DNA of 64,000 nt from Prochlorococcus sp. AG-402-A21 (GTDB lineage Bacteria > Cyanobacteriota > Cyanobacteriia > PCC-6307 > Cyanobiaceae). The position numbers and the translations under genes were made by a program. Shown piece by piece: positions 39,869-50,204 of this stretch. The notes beneath the pieces were generated by a model. It made no database searches and had not been told where the DNA came from. It saw nothing but the letters and a program-made list of their open reading frames with translations. Numbering within the stretch: the first letter of the stretch is position 1; the number at the start of each line of letters is the position of its first letter. The DNA lies in contig QCHI01000006.1 of the NCBI GenBank assembly GCA_003279655.1, forward strand, positions 1 to 64,000, read 5' to 3'.

Positions 39869-40990
39869 ATGAGCTCAAAGCAGTATTCAGAAAGGTTTTT
39901 GAATTTTGTTCAACAACAGTTGATGAGCTTTCAAGCTGATCAAGAATTGGAGCATGTTGTTGTTTATGTAGCTCGATCTGGAGATAGTGGGTCTCCTACT
40001 TTGGAAGTCGTAGGACAGTGGCCTAAGTCAGAAAAAATATTACAGCCAGTAGAAACTGATATTGCTCTTCGTACTCCCTCGTCAAACAGACGATGGTACC
40101 CGTTACAAGAGGGGTCGATATTACTTGGCGTTATTCGTGCGGAGCGACTTGCTTCTGATGAAGAATGGCCTGAATCCCTTGATCAAAGATTGCAATCAAT
40201 GTCAACTCTACTGGCGAATTCTCTTGCCTCTGAACTTGATAGGAAAAGGTTGTTAGATCAATTAGATGATCAAAAGGAGCAGATATCATTAATGGTTCAT
40301 CAATTAAGGAATCCATTAGCTGCTCTTGGAACATATGCAAAACTTCTTTTGAAAAAAATAGGCCCTGAAAGTGAACATGAAAACCTTGTAAAAGGCCTAA
40401 TTTCAGAACAAGCACAAGTTAATAAATATCTTTTGGCGCTAGATCAACTTAGTCAGGTCAAACTACCTCAAGCTGATGATGGATCAAACAGATTGCTCTT
40501 ACCTCCACTTTTGCCAACTGAGACAAATATCAGTGTAAAAAGCTTACTAGAGCCATTGATTGAAAGAGCTAAAGCTAGAGCTAATTTGCAAGGCAGAAAA
40601 TGGTTTAGTCCTTCAGAATGGCCATCATGGATGGAATCAAGATCTATTTCAGAGGGTGTTATTGCTGAAATTGTCGCAAATCTACTGGAAAACGCATTTC
40701 GTTACAGCCCTCCTCAATCATCTATTGGGATAGAATTAATTGAGGATGGTATATGTATTTGGGATGAGGGTATCCCTATAAACGAAGAAGAAAGAGAAAA
40801 GATTTTTGAGAAAGGTTTCAGGGGCAAAAGTGGTTCGAAAATGTCTGGAAGTGGAATAGGTCTTGCTCTTGCTAGGGATTTGGCTAGACAATTAGGTGGA
40901 GATCTCAAGTTGGTTGTTAATCCGAGCAAATTTAAAAATTCTTTACCTGACTCAGGTAATGCTTTTGTTCTTAATTTGGAACCAAAATGA
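39869..40990 (+). CDS. Sensor histidine kinase with GAF-like N-terminus
   Basis: A 373-residue protein with no membrane helix. Residues 1-125 form a GAF-like sensor domain; a short coiled linker leads to the H box MVHQLRNPLAAL with phospho-acceptor His144; the N box NLLENAFRYSPP and G boxes DEGIP and GSGIGLALARDLARQLGG complete the ATPase domain. The H-box pattern recalls cyanobacterial Hik2/CSK kinases. There is no adjacent response regulator. It is the only gene that a leader at 39.7 kb could serve in this direction. Confidence 0.88.
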   Translation: MSSKQYSERFLNFVQQQLMSFQADQELEHVVVYVARSGDSGSPTLEVVGQWPKSEKILQPVETDIALRTPSSNRRWYPLQEGSILLGVIRAERLASDEEWPESLDQRLQSMSTLLANSLASELDRKRLLDQLDDQKEQISLMVHQLRNPLAALGTYAKLLLKKIGPESEHENLVKGLISEQAQVNKYLLALDQLSQVKLPQADDGSNRLLLPPLLPTETNISVKSLLEPLIERAKARANLQGRKWFSPSEWPSWMESRSISEGVIAEIVANLLENAFRYSPPQSSIGIELIEDGICIWDEGIPINEEEREKIFEKGFRGKSGSKMSGSGIGLALARDLARQLGGDLKLVVNPSKFKNSLPDSGNAFVLNLEPK

Positions 40991-41693
40991 TACTTAATAG
41001 TAATAAATTAGTTGTTTCTGTTATTACTAAACTTGCTCCATAGCTATCACCACTATGTCCTCCCAGATATTGATTTATTAATTTTGGGACTAACATCGAA
41101 GTTATTAAACCTGATGAAAAGCAATATATTAATAATAATGTGTTAGATATATTTAAGTTAGTTAAAAAGAGAAAAAGGATTATTCCCATAGAAATTATTA
41201 TTAATGATGGTCTTATTTCTTTTGATATTCCTTTCCAGTGTTGATGATGAATGGAGCAAGATTCTTTTTTGAAAATGTATTCATAGTTTTCAATTGCAAA
41301 AATTTGAGAAATTCTCCCCCAAAATGCAGCTAATGGGAAGGCAAAAGGAGCGTAAAAACTGAGTTTCATTATTGCGGCTATTTGAAGAATCAATATGAAT
41401 ACTAAACTTTGCACACCTATTGCTCCCACTCTGCTGTCTTTCATTGCATCAATTCGCTTTGATGGACCTGCCCCAATCCCATCGGCCGTATCCATTAACC
41501 CATCAATATGAAGTCCACCGGTTACTAAGATGCTCATTGCTATAGATATCAAGCAGGCAGAAATATTTGGCCAATTGAAATATTTTAAAAAAAGCCAAGA
41601 AAAAGATTGTAAAAAGCCAATTAAAACTCCTATTGCAGGTGCAAAACGAGCAATTCTTTTGAATCTAGGTTTAACTATTGGCCATTGAGGCAA
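40971..41693 (-). CDS. cobS: Adenosylcobinamide-GDP ribazoletransferase
   Basis: Membrane enzyme that joins the lower base alpha-ribazole to adenosylcobinamide-GDP late in (pseudo)cobalamin synthesis. The 240-residue product has multiple helices and the family block GGLHIDGLMDTADGIGAGPS...RIDAMKDSRVGAIG near residues 60-95. Its end overlaps the convergent kinase gene by 20 bp. It shows the organism makes a cobamide de novo, in line with Prochlorococcus pseudocobalamin synthesis. Confidence 0.95.
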   Translation of the reverse strand: MPQWPIVKPRFKRIARFAPAIGVLIGFLQSFSWLFLKYFNWPNISACLISIAMSILVTGGLHIDGLMDTADGIGAGPSKRIDAMKDSRVGAIGVQSLVFILILQIAAIMKLSFYAPFAFPLAAFWGRISQIFAIENYEYIFKKESCSIHHQHWKGISKEIRPSLIIISMGIILFLFLTNLNISNTLLLIYCFSSGLITSMLVPKLINQYLGGHSGDSYGASLVITETTNLLLLSIILVPN

Positions 41694-41824
41694 AATTGTG
41701 TAAAAAACCCATGCACCTGCAAGGTCATTTAGCCAGTTTTTAAAAATCAGAATTACAACCTCAACTTTTTCTTGTCTTTTAAATTAGTTATAACAAGTTT
41801 AAGTTATGGAGTATTTAGAAATAA

Positions 41825-42958
<1,134 letters not shown>

Positions 42959-42992
42959 CGTGCGTGCTTAATACGTCCATTATTTCTTAGGG

Positions 42993-43136
42993 ATGGCACT
43001 GATTAATCTCGACTTGCTTGCTGAACTTCCGGTTGCTTACCAGGCTTTTGCACCAACAGTGGATGTACTTCCACTTATACCTCTTTTCTTTTTTCTGCTT
43101 GTTTTTGTATGGCAAGCGGCAGTGGGCTTTCGTTAA
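42993..43136 (+). CDS. psbK: Photosystem II protein K (47 residues)
   Basis: The ATG at 42993 opens a 47-codon frame, [20 protein letters not shown] and onward, with a short N-terminal prepeptide that is removed at the conserved start of the mature chain, a [13 protein letters not shown] membrane helix and the [10 protein letters not shown] end typical of PsbK. PsbK sits at the edge of PSII near CP43. It is short and easily missed. Confidence 0.95.
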   Translation: MALINLDLLAELPVAYQAFAPTVDVLPLIPLFFFLLVFVWQAAVGFR

Positions 43137-43202
43137 TAGCGAATTTTTCTTCTAGATTTTTAAAAATTTAGGCGATTCATTAGAGGTTCTTAACAAAATA
43201 AA

Positions 43203-43239
43203 ATTTTTTGCTCGAAGTCCAACCTCGGGCAAAATTTTT
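43203..43239. terminator. Bidirectional intrinsic terminator between psbK and the oxidoreductase gene
   Basis: TTTTGCTCGA (43206-43215), a nine-base loop and TCGGGCAAAA (43225-43234) form a 10-bp stem with one G-U pair on the plus strand, followed by five T. On the minus strand it also has a T run, so it can serve both psbK and the convergent gene ending at 43271. Confidence 0.85.
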
Positions 43240-43270
43240 CTATTTTTATTAGTGATTTAATAATGCTTAT

Positions 43271-44293
43271 CTATATCCCTTTGCTTAGTAAAATGTCTTC
43301 ACTTGGCATTGAAACTGCCTTTTCAATTAAATCTGCTAGATGCAGTGCTCTAGATGCTTGAAGTCCTCCAACAGCGGGTTTTTCCTTGCCTCTAACGCAT
43401 TGTAAAAAATGCTCCAGTTCTGCATAGAGAGGCTCGATTGATGTTGTACTTACTTCTTCAATAAAACCATCGTTCCTATAAAGGAGCTCTCCGTGATCAG
43501 CTGAATACCATTCATGAGCTTTTCTATGGATGTGAATATTGTGATTTAGGAAATCTGTTTCTATAAGACTTTGTTTGCAATGAGCACTCAAGCTTCTTAT
43601 TTTTTTGTGACTCATTTTGCTTGCAGTCAGACTTGCTACCACCCCGTTTTGAAAACCCAGTGTCGCATTAACGTAATCCATGGGTCCATCTCCACTGCAT
43701 CCTCCAACTGCAGCAAGCCTTATCACTTTTGAATTTGCAAGTTCAATAACTAGATCAATATCGTGAATCATTAAGTCCAATACGACTGAAACATCATTAG
43801 CTCTTTCGGGATGAGGGCTATGCCTTCTGGCTTCAAGAACTACAACTTCTTCATTAGCAACTACTTTTGTTAATTCTCTAAAAGCCGGATTAAATCTTTC
43901 TATATGACCAACTTGTAATAGTTTCTTCGCATTGTTTGAGGCATTAATCAAAGATGAGGCTTCTTCTTTATTTGCTGCTATGGGTTTTTCAATTAACACA
44001 TGTTTTCCGGAATTTAGACATTCAAGGCCTACTTCTTGGTGAAATAATGTAGGCACGGCAATACATACAGCTTCTACTTGATGTAATAAATCCTTGTAAT
44101 TTCTATACCAATTGCAGTTAAATTGCTCCATTGCTAATTTTCCTCGTTCTTCGTCTAAATCTGCAACTCCTACTAGTTCAGCATCTTTTAGAAGACTTAG
44201 TACTCTTGCGTGGTGCCACCCCATATTCCCAATTCCTATTACACCAACTTTTACCGGAATAATATTTTTGTTAGCCTTGGAGATAGTTTTCAT
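43271..44293 (-). CDS. Gfo/Idh/MocA-family NAD(P)-dependent oxidoreductase
   Basis: A 340-residue dehydrogenase-like protein with the Rossmann motif VGVIGIGNMGWHHARV at residues 16-31, the EKP catalytic block VLIEKPIAANKEEA near residue 94, and a C-terminal alpha/beta domain. The family acts on sugars, inositols or, for BvdR-like members, tetrapyrroles, so the substrate cannot be given. It is downstream of the CNNM-like gene with about 36 bp between, probably one transcript. Confidence 0.8.
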   Translation of the reverse strand: MKTISKANKNIIPVKVGVIGIGNMGWHHARVLSLLKDAELVGVADLDEERGKLAMEQFNCNWYRNYKDLLHQVEAVCIAVPTLFHQEVGLECLNSGKHVLIEKPIAANKEEASSLINASNNAKKLLQVGHIERFNPAFRELTKVVANEEVVVLEARRHSPHPERANDVSVVLDLMIHDIDLVIELANSKVIRLAAVGGCSGDGPMDYVNATLGFQNGVVASLTASKMSHKKIRSLSAHCKQSLIETDFLNHNIHIHRKAHEWYSADHGELLYRNDGFIEEVSTTSIEPLYAELEHFLQCVRGKEKPAVGGLQASRALHLADLIEKAVSMPSEDILLSKGI

Positions 44294-44329
44294 ATTTTTT
44301 TATTATTAAAAAATTGACTTTTTTATAAA

Positions 44330-45598
44330 TTATTTAGGAAGTGTTATTTTTACTTTATTTATTCTTGGACCTTCCATGGAGATGATTTCAAAAACGATTT
44401 CATTATGAACCAAAGTTTCACCTGTGTTAGGGATTTCTTGGAGTTTTTCTAATACAAATCCAGCAAGAGTGTAATGATCATCAGCTTCTGGTAGATCTAG
44501 TTTAAGTTCTCTATTTAGTTCTATTACTTCTATGTCGCCAGAAGTAATCCAGGTTTTTTTTAAGTCATCAATAGGTCTTAGCTCAGATTCTTTATTATCA
44601 AATTGAATCTCATCGCCAACAATTTCACCTGTTAAGTCTGCTGATGTTATTAATCCTTCAGTTCCTCCATATTCATCAACAACCAATAGGAGTGGGTTCC
44701 CATTCTTTATGAGGGGTAATAATTCGGCCAAAGTAGAAGTTTCTAAAACACGAACAACTGGATCTATATAAGGCTCTAAAGTTGTGTTGGCTTGCATTTT
44801 CCCTTTAGCTATTGGATCAGCAAGTTGCCTTAAATCCAAAACCCCAAGAACATTATCAAGTGAATCATCAATTACTAAATATCTTGCATGACGTGTTTTG
44901 TGAACTTCTTCCATCATTTGGGTGAAGGAAACCTCCCTTGGAAGAGTAACCATCCCTGACCTTGGAACCATTACTTCTCTGACTTGTGTATCTCTTAGTG
45001 CAAAAACACCTTCAAGTATGTTTCTTTCGTCAGGTTTTAATCCTGTTACTCCACCAGTTTCAATTAATTTTTCTAATTCTCCTGCGGAGAAGGCAGCTGT
45101 TGTAAGACTTTCTGATTGAGTATTGAGTCCAAATGATCTAAGAATTAATAATGCAATTCCTTCTAGCACAGTAAGAAATGGTGACATCCATTTTATTGCT
45201 GCTTCAATTAGAGGGGATAATTTCAGAGCAGAAGTCACTGGTTGATTTAGAACAAGTGCTTTTGGAAGCAGACCAGATATCAGAGTTGCTAAAAGTACTA
45301 CAGCAAAGAAAAGTCCTAGATCTAAAAAATAGTTAAATGAATCATTATTTCCCCACCATTTAATTGCGAAATTTTTGCAGATCCAACCAATTGAAATTAA
45401 TGAAATAGTTATTCCCAACTCTGCTATTAAAAGGGTTCTTCTAAGCCTTTTCTGTAGACGAATTATGGAATTGGACCCAGGGAGTCCATCTTCAACCAAC
45501 CTTTGAACCTTAGTTGAACGAAGTCGCAAAATAGCAAATTGACCTGCATTGAAAAATGCTGGTATTACAAGCAAAATACAAAGAAGTAATAAACTCAT
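44330..45598 (-). CDS. CNNM/CorC-type protein (DUF21, two CBS, CorC domain)
   Basis: A 422-residue membrane protein: a DUF21 domain with an N-terminal helix, further helices at about 54-70 and 90-115 and more before 170; then a CBS pair (DTQVREVMVPRSGMVTLP, LLVVDEYGGTEGLIT) and a C-terminal CorC_HlyC domain. Related proteins export Mg or Co ions; the hemolysin label sometimes used is historical. tRNA-Met lies 14 bp upstream on the same strand. Confidence 0.88.
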   Translation of the reverse strand: MSLLLLCILLVIPAFFNAGQFAILRLRSTKVQRLVEDGLPGSNSIIRLQKRLRRTLLIAELGITISLISIGWICKNFAIKWWGNNDSFNYFLDLGLFFAVVLLATLISGLLPKALVLNQPVTSALKLSPLIEAAIKWMSPFLTVLEGIALLILRSFGLNTQSESLTTAAFSAGELEKLIETGGVTGLKPDERNILEGVFALRDTQVREVMVPRSGMVTLPREVSFTQMMEEVHKTRHARYLVIDDSLDNVLGVLDLRQLADPIAKGKMQANTTLEPYIDPVVRVLETSTLAELLPLIKNGNPLLLVVDEYGGTEGLITSADLTGEIVGDEIQFDNKESELRPIDDLKKTWITSGDIEVIELNRELKLDLPEADDHYTLAGFVLEKLQEIPNTGETLVHNEIVFEIISMEGPRINKVKITLPK

Positions 45599-45612
45599 TA
45601 ATAATTTTTCTA

Positions 45613-45685
45613 TGGGGGTGGCGAGGATCGAACTCGCCTAAGGCGAATTATGAGTTCGCTGCATTCACCAGATTGCTACACCCCC
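45613..45685 (-). tRNA. tRNA-Met, elongator type (anticodon CAU)
   Basis: The minus strand folds with acceptor GGGGGTG/CACCCCC, D arm GCA/TGC with GG in the loop, anticodon stem GCGAA/TTCGC enclosing CTCATAA (anticodon CAT), T-loop TTCGATC and discriminator A. The paired first base (G1-C72) rules out an initiator. The alternative is tRNA-Ile2 (lysidine), but the G-C orientation at positions 4 and 5 is opposite to the one TilS prefers in E. coli. Confidence 0.9.
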
Positions 45686-45794
45686 AAAAAAGCGGAACTA
45701 AAACTTTTTTTGATAATAGTTAATTAGTTTGCCTAAAGTAAATATATATCTAATCACACCAAGATGTTTAATAATTAAACTTGCATATAAAGAT

Positions 45795-46373
45795 ATGAAC
45801 CCATTGAATTCTTCTTTAGATGGAATAAAAGAAAATCTTTTAACTTTATTAGCTCAAAAAGCTTATAGGTTTGGTGATTTTTCTTTGGCTTCCGGGAAAA
45901 AAAGTTCTCATTATGTCAACTGCAAGCCTGTTTCTCTCTCAGGTCCAGGCCTCTTGTCGATAAGTTCACTATTCCTGAAACAAATCAATGAAAGTGATAG
46001 TGGTGTAGCTGGCTTAACTTTGGGCGCTGATCCTCTTGTTAGTGGCGTTGTAATGCTGGCAGCTCAATCAGGTATTGATTTAAGCGGCTTAATAGTAAGG
46101 AAAGAAGCTAAAGGTCACGGAACTGGGGCATGGTTAGAAGGGCCTTTGCCCCCAAAGGGTTCTGTGATTACTGTTCTAGAGGATGTTGTTACTACTGGTG
46201 GCTCTTCTTTAAAAGCTGTAGAACAACTTAGAAATCAAGGGTTTTTAGTTAACCAAGTATTGGCAATAGTCGATAGAGAAGAAGGAGGAGTAGATGCCAT
46301 GACTAAAGCTGATTTAGATTTGAAGAGTCTTTTCTTTTTAAAAGAGATTGTTGAAAGAGCTAAAAGCTTGTAA
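45795..46373 (+). CDS. pyrE: Orotate phosphoribosyltransferase
   Basis: Adds the ribose-phosphate group to orotate in pyrimidine synthesis. I choose the ATG at 45795 ([10 protein letters not shown], 192 residues), because the family usually begins close to this; the frame is open from 45729 but the extra 22 residues look like leader sequence. The PRPP-binding loop [17 protein letters not shown] and the [16 protein letters not shown] block are clear. Its stop and the next gene's start overlap. Confidence 0.95.
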   Translation: MNPLNSSLDGIKENLLTLLAQKAYRFGDFSLASGKKSSHYVNCKPVSLSGPGLLSISSLFLKQINESDSGVAGLTLGADPLVSGVVMLAAQSGIDLSGLIVRKEAKGHGTGAWLEGPLPPKGSVITVLEDVVTTGGSSLKAVEQLRNQGFLVNQVLAIVDREEGGVDAMTKADLDLKSLFFLKEIVERAKSL

Positions 46374-47221
46374 TGACAGAAACTAAATCATTGATTTGGG
46401 ATGAAACATTCCCTTCGTTGCTTCTAAAAGGTGATGGGACTGCTGCTTTTTTACATGGTCAAACGACTGCAGATATTTTAGCTCAGCAACAACTAGAAGG
46501 AGTCTTCTTGAGCTGTTGGTTATCAACTAAAGGAAGTTTAAAAGCTTTATTGGAAACTCGAATTTCAAGTAATATGGCTGAGTTAGTTATAATCGCTGGT
46601 GAAATTAATTCTATAATTGATGGATTTGAATCAGTGATATTTCCAGCTGATCAAGTGAAGTTAGAAGTTCTACAACCAATAAGAAGAATACAAAAAATAA
46701 ATAACTATGAATCATGGAAAGAGTTAAATCCTATTTGGATATGTAATAGTAACTTAATTGAAAAGGAGACTTCTGAGTATGCTAAAGCAACTAAAGAAGA
46801 GTTAGAGATATGGAAAATAAGACAAGGAATACCTTCCTTTAATAGAGAGATAAATGGAGAGGCAAATCCCTACGAATTAGGTTTAGGAGATATTGTAAAG
46901 CTTGATAAAGGTTGTTACTTAGGGCAAGAAGGAATTGCAAGATTTTTTAGATCTAAATCTTTAAAATATCAACTTCGTTATTGGGAGGCTTATGGTGAAG
47001 CAGACAATTTCGATATTGGTAAGAAATTGTTTAATACTATTCAAGATAACGAATTGAAAAAAAAAGTAGGATTTATTACATCTTCAATTAAAATTAATGA
47101 TAATTTTCTTTGTGGACTTGCATTAATAAAAAATAATTTTATTAATAAGGACATTTGTTTCTCTGAAAAAGACGAATCTATAACTATAAAAAAGCCAATA
47201 TCATTTACTCAGCCTTTTTAA
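46373..47221 (+). CDS. YgfZ/GcvT-like folate-binding protein
   Basis: A 282-residue protein with the T-protein-like fold. The YgfZ signature KGCYxGQE is present as KGCYLGQEGIARFFRSK near residue 178, with the conserved Cys. YgfZ helps mature some iron-sulfur proteins in E. coli using folate. The start ATG overlaps the pyrE stop by one base (TAATG), so the genes are coupled. The C-terminal third is AT-rich and diverged. Confidence 0.87.
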   Translation: MTETKSLIWDETFPSLLLKGDGTAAFLHGQTTADILAQQQLEGVFLSCWLSTKGSLKALLETRISSNMAELVIIAGEINSIIDGFESVIFPADQVKLEVLQPIRRIQKINNYESWKELNPIWICNSNLIEKETSEYAKATKEELEIWKIRQGIPSFNREINGEANPYELGLGDIVKLDKGCYLGQEGIARFFRSKSLKYQLRYWEAYGEADNFDIGKKLFNTIQDNELKKKVGFITSSIKINDNFLCGLALIKNNFINKDICFSEKDESITIKKPISFTQPF

Positions 47222-47236
47222 TCTCGTATGACATTT

Positions 47237-48691
47237 TCACTCTTGGTCTATTAGCCACTTTGCGATCATTAAAGTAGCAATACAATCATCACGATTATAT
47301 TTAAAGATTGAATTTAAATTTTTAGAGTAAATGTTATTTAATCTACGTGATTCTTTCCATTGTCTCCACCATAATAGAGCTCTAGCTCCATCAGTATTGG
47401 ATTGTTCCCATTCGAATCCTATGTATTCTGCGATTGACTTAAGTCCATAATTCCTTACGGGAAGGCAATAGTATTCTTTAATTAATAGATGTATGTCAAT
47501 AAATCTTTTTTTTAGCGCATCAATTTCATGAGGCCTAGCTCCTTGCTGTAATCCTAGCTTAAGTAAAGAGATAGGCTCTGTATCACCGAAATGGAGTATT
47601 GGGAGACCTTTATGATGATTTAACTTTTTCTTTATTCTTTTCCATAGGAAATTTTCTGTGTGTTTTTCTAGATTAAGTAATGGTGAATATTTTATGTTTT
47701 TTAAATTTATATCCTTATATAAATGGTTTGGTATTCGAATAAAACCGTGTAAAAAATCATGTTTAATATCTGGGTCAGATTCAATATCATAAACCAAAAA
47801 ACCTTTTGAATTTTTTAGGTTATTTAGTCCTTTTTCTGGATTTAGCTTAATATACTTATTTGTTGATTGACATTGTGCTTGTAAAATAAGTTGTTTGGAA
47901 ATATCACTATGCTGTGTGCCAAATTTGTCAAGCTTTTCCTTTAATTTATAATGCTTAATTTTTGCTAATTCCTCTATATTGTTTATACCAATCTTGTTTA
48001 GTAAAAGTTCTCTTTTCGCTCCTATTCCACTAACTTCGCTCAAATGTCCCCCTTTAATTGCTACTGCATCACACTCTTTTTTCCAAGAACATATTGTGCA
48101 TTTTTTTCGATTAGAAGTTATGGGTGGAGGAGTTTTTGATTGAATATCTCTATCAAGATTTAATAATGAATCTATTAACTCCGAATTCATATTATCGGTT
48201 AATTTTATCTTTTCGACTTTTATAATCTTATTTTCTTTGTGTAGTATTAAACCTTTTTGGACTTGATATTTTTGTAGATTATTTATCAATAAACCTGCCA
48301 TAGAAAGAATTAGTCTGTGCTCCCTTGTAATTTTTTTACCTTGCCTGGCTAACACAGGTTGGTAAGAAAAATCACCCCAGATACTCTCTCCTGATGTCTT
48401 TTTTAGAATCGGTAAATTTCCTTTGATAATTCTATGTTTTATTAAAGGAACTTTAAGTCTGATTCCATAAACGATATTTTTCCCTTCTTCACAAGCTTGA
48501 ATTCCTACCCCATAACATTTTTGTGCAAGATTATGAAAGCAGTCGATTTGATGATTTAATTGAAGTGTGCTATGCGCTGTCCACAATTTTTTTTGTTTAT
48601 CACCATAGATTTCAAGCCAAGCCTTTCTTCTGCATCGAATCCAACTCCTTAAAAGGTGATCGTTAATTGGTTTGGATTTATTACATTTCAT
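47237..48691 (-). CDS. TM0106-family RecB/Cas4-like nuclease fused to RNase H-like exonuclease
   Basis: A 484-residue multi-domain protein. The N-terminal half has the four cysteines of a Cas4/AddB-type iron-sulfur cluster (Cys20 and CTICSWKKEC with Cys198, Cys201 and Cys207), but the expected D..[DE]xK nuclease core is not clear (SIWGDFSYQPVLARQ). A helix-hairpin-helix block (HLSEVSGIGAKRELLL) follows. The C-terminal part is a DEDDy-type exonuclease: YDIES with Asp302 and Glu304, Asp370 or Asp399, and Tyr465/Asp469. It is probably a DNA or RNA repair nuclease; the substrate is unknown. Confidence 0.78.
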   Translation of the reverse strand: MKCNKSKPINDHLLRSWIRCRRKAWLEIYGDKQKKLWTAHSTLQLNHQIDCFHNLAQKCYGVGIQACEEGKNIVYGIRLKVPLIKHRIIKGNLPILKKTSGESIWGDFSYQPVLARQGKKITREHRLILSMAGLLINNLQKYQVQKGLILHKENKIIKVEKIKLTDNMNSELIDSLLNLDRDIQSKTPPPITSNRKKCTICSWKKECDAVAIKGGHLSEVSGIGAKRELLLNKIGINNIEELAKIKHYKLKEKLDKFGTQHSDISKQLILQAQCQSTNKYIKLNPEKGLNNLKNSKGFLVYDIESDPDIKHDFLHGFIRIPNHLYKDINLKNIKYSPLLNLEKHTENFLWKRIKKKLNHHKGLPILHFGDTEPISLLKLGLQQGARPHEIDALKKRFIDIHLLIKEYYCLPVRNYGLKSIAEYIGFEWEQSNTDGARALLWWRQWKESRRLNNIYSKNLNSIFKYNRDDCIATLMIAKWLIDQE

Positions 48692-48743
48692 ACTTAGAGA
48701 ATAATCTGCATTTCTTTAAGAACAAAGTTTCTCCAACATAAAG

Positions 48744-50204
48744 ATGAAAAAGAAAAAGTTGAATCTTACAAAGGAGAAAATTTCTTTTGGAACAGATGGA
48801 TGGAGAGGGATATTAGGCGTTGATTTCACATTGGAAAGATTACTTAAAGTAGCTGCAGCAGCAGCCCAAGAGCTTGCGTATGTGAAGGAGAAAAAAAATA
48901 ATAAAATAATTATTGGCTTTGACCGTCGTTTTCTTGCAGAGGAGATGGCTGAAGCAGTTGCATCTGCAGTTAGAGGAGTGGGTTTAGTACCTTTGTTGGC
49001 ATCTTCTGCGCTGCCAACCCCCTCTTGTAGCTGGGGAATAGTTGAAGAAAAGGCACTTGGTGCACTAGTAATCACAGCAAGCCATAACCCAAGTGAATGG
49101 TTGGGTTTGAAAATCAAAGGTCCTTTTGGAGGCTCAGTTGATAGCTCTTTCACCGATTCCGTTCAAAAAAGATTAGAGGCTGGAGGAATATCAATTCCAA
49201 TTGAAGACGTAACAGAGAGAGTTGATTTTCGAAAACAACATCTATTGGGGATTAGTCACAAATTTGACATACCTTTGATTTCTAATGGCTTGAGAAAATT
49301 AGGTGTGAAAATCTTTGTTGATCCAATGCATGGATCTGCTGCGGGCTGCATAACTGAATTATTTGGCTCTTATGGCGATGAGCTTATTTATGAATTAAGA
49401 ACAAAAAGAGATCCTTTCTTTGGCGGGAATCCTCCAGAACCTATGAAGGCTTACCTATCTCAATTAATAGAAGAAATTAAGGATTCGTTCCAAGAAGGTA
49501 AGTTGTCCATGGGCATAGTTTTTGATGGAGATGGAGATCGAATTGCGGCAATAGATGAAAAAGGTAGATATTGCAATACACAGTTGTTAATGCCTGTTCT
49601 GATAGATCATCTAGCAAGATTCAAAAATATGGCAGGTTGTGTTGTTAAAACTGTAAGTGGTTCGGACTTGATGCGATTGGTTGCGGAGGACTTGGGGAGA
49701 GATGTGCTCGAGAAGCCAGTTGGGTTTAAATATATTGCTGAAGAAATGCTTTCAAGAGAAGTTCTCATTGGAGGAGAGGAGTCAGGGGGAGTTGGATTTG
49801 GACATCATTTGCCAGAACGCGATGCTTTATTTACCGCTTTGCTTTTGATGGAGTCAATAGTTGCTGATAGGAAATGTTTAGGAGAGAAAATAGATTCTCT
49901 TCATGCTCGTTTTGGCGAGAGTCATTTTGAACGTATTGATATAACTCTCAAAGATATTGATATGAGAAGGAACTTGGAAAATTTTTTGAGACAGAAAACA
50001 CCATCTTCAATAGGCCATAAATCAGTTTTAGAGGTTATTTCAACTGATGGAATAAAACTTGTACTTGATAAAAGTCATTGGCTGATGTTTCGCTTCTCTG
50101 GAACAGAGCCTCTTTTAAGAATTTATTGTGAAGCTCCATCAAGTGCAGAAGTTACTTCAACTTTGTATTATGCAAAGCAACTTATAGATAATAGTTTTGG
50201 ATAA
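48744..50204 (+). CDS. Phosphoglucomutase/phosphomannomutase family protein
   Basis: An alpha-D-phosphohexomutase of 486 residues. It has the start FGTDGWRGILGVDFT, the phospho-serine loop VITASHNPSEWLGLKIKG, the metal-binding DGDGDRIAAID, the sugar-specificity block GGEESGGVGFG and the phosphate-binding C-terminal RFSGTEPLLRIYCE. It interconverts hexose 1- and 6-phosphates for glycogen or sugar nucleotide synthesis; glucose versus mannose cannot be told. Its stop is overlapped by rdgB. Confidence 0.93.
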   Translation: MKKKKLNLTKEKISFGTDGWRGILGVDFTLERLLKVAAAAAQELAYVKEKKNNKIIIGFDRRFLAEEMAEAVASAVRGVGLVPLLASSALPTPSCSWGIVEEKALGALVITASHNPSEWLGLKIKGPFGGSVDSSFTDSVQKRLEAGGISIPIEDVTERVDFRKQHLLGISHKFDIPLISNGLRKLGVKIFVDPMHGSAAGCITELFGSYGDELIYELRTKRDPFFGGNPPEPMKAYLSQLIEEIKDSFQEGKLSMGIVFDGDGDRIAAIDEKGRYCNTQLLMPVLIDHLARFKNMAGCVVKTVSGSDLMRLVAEDLGRDVLEKPVGFKYIAEEMLSREVLIGGEESGGVGFGHHLPERDALFTALLLMESIVADRKCLGEKIDSLHARFGESHFERIDITLKDIDMRRNLENFLRQKTPSSIGHKSVLEVISTDGIKLVLDKSHWLMFRFSGTEPLLRIYCEAPSSAEVTSTLYYAKQLIDNSFG

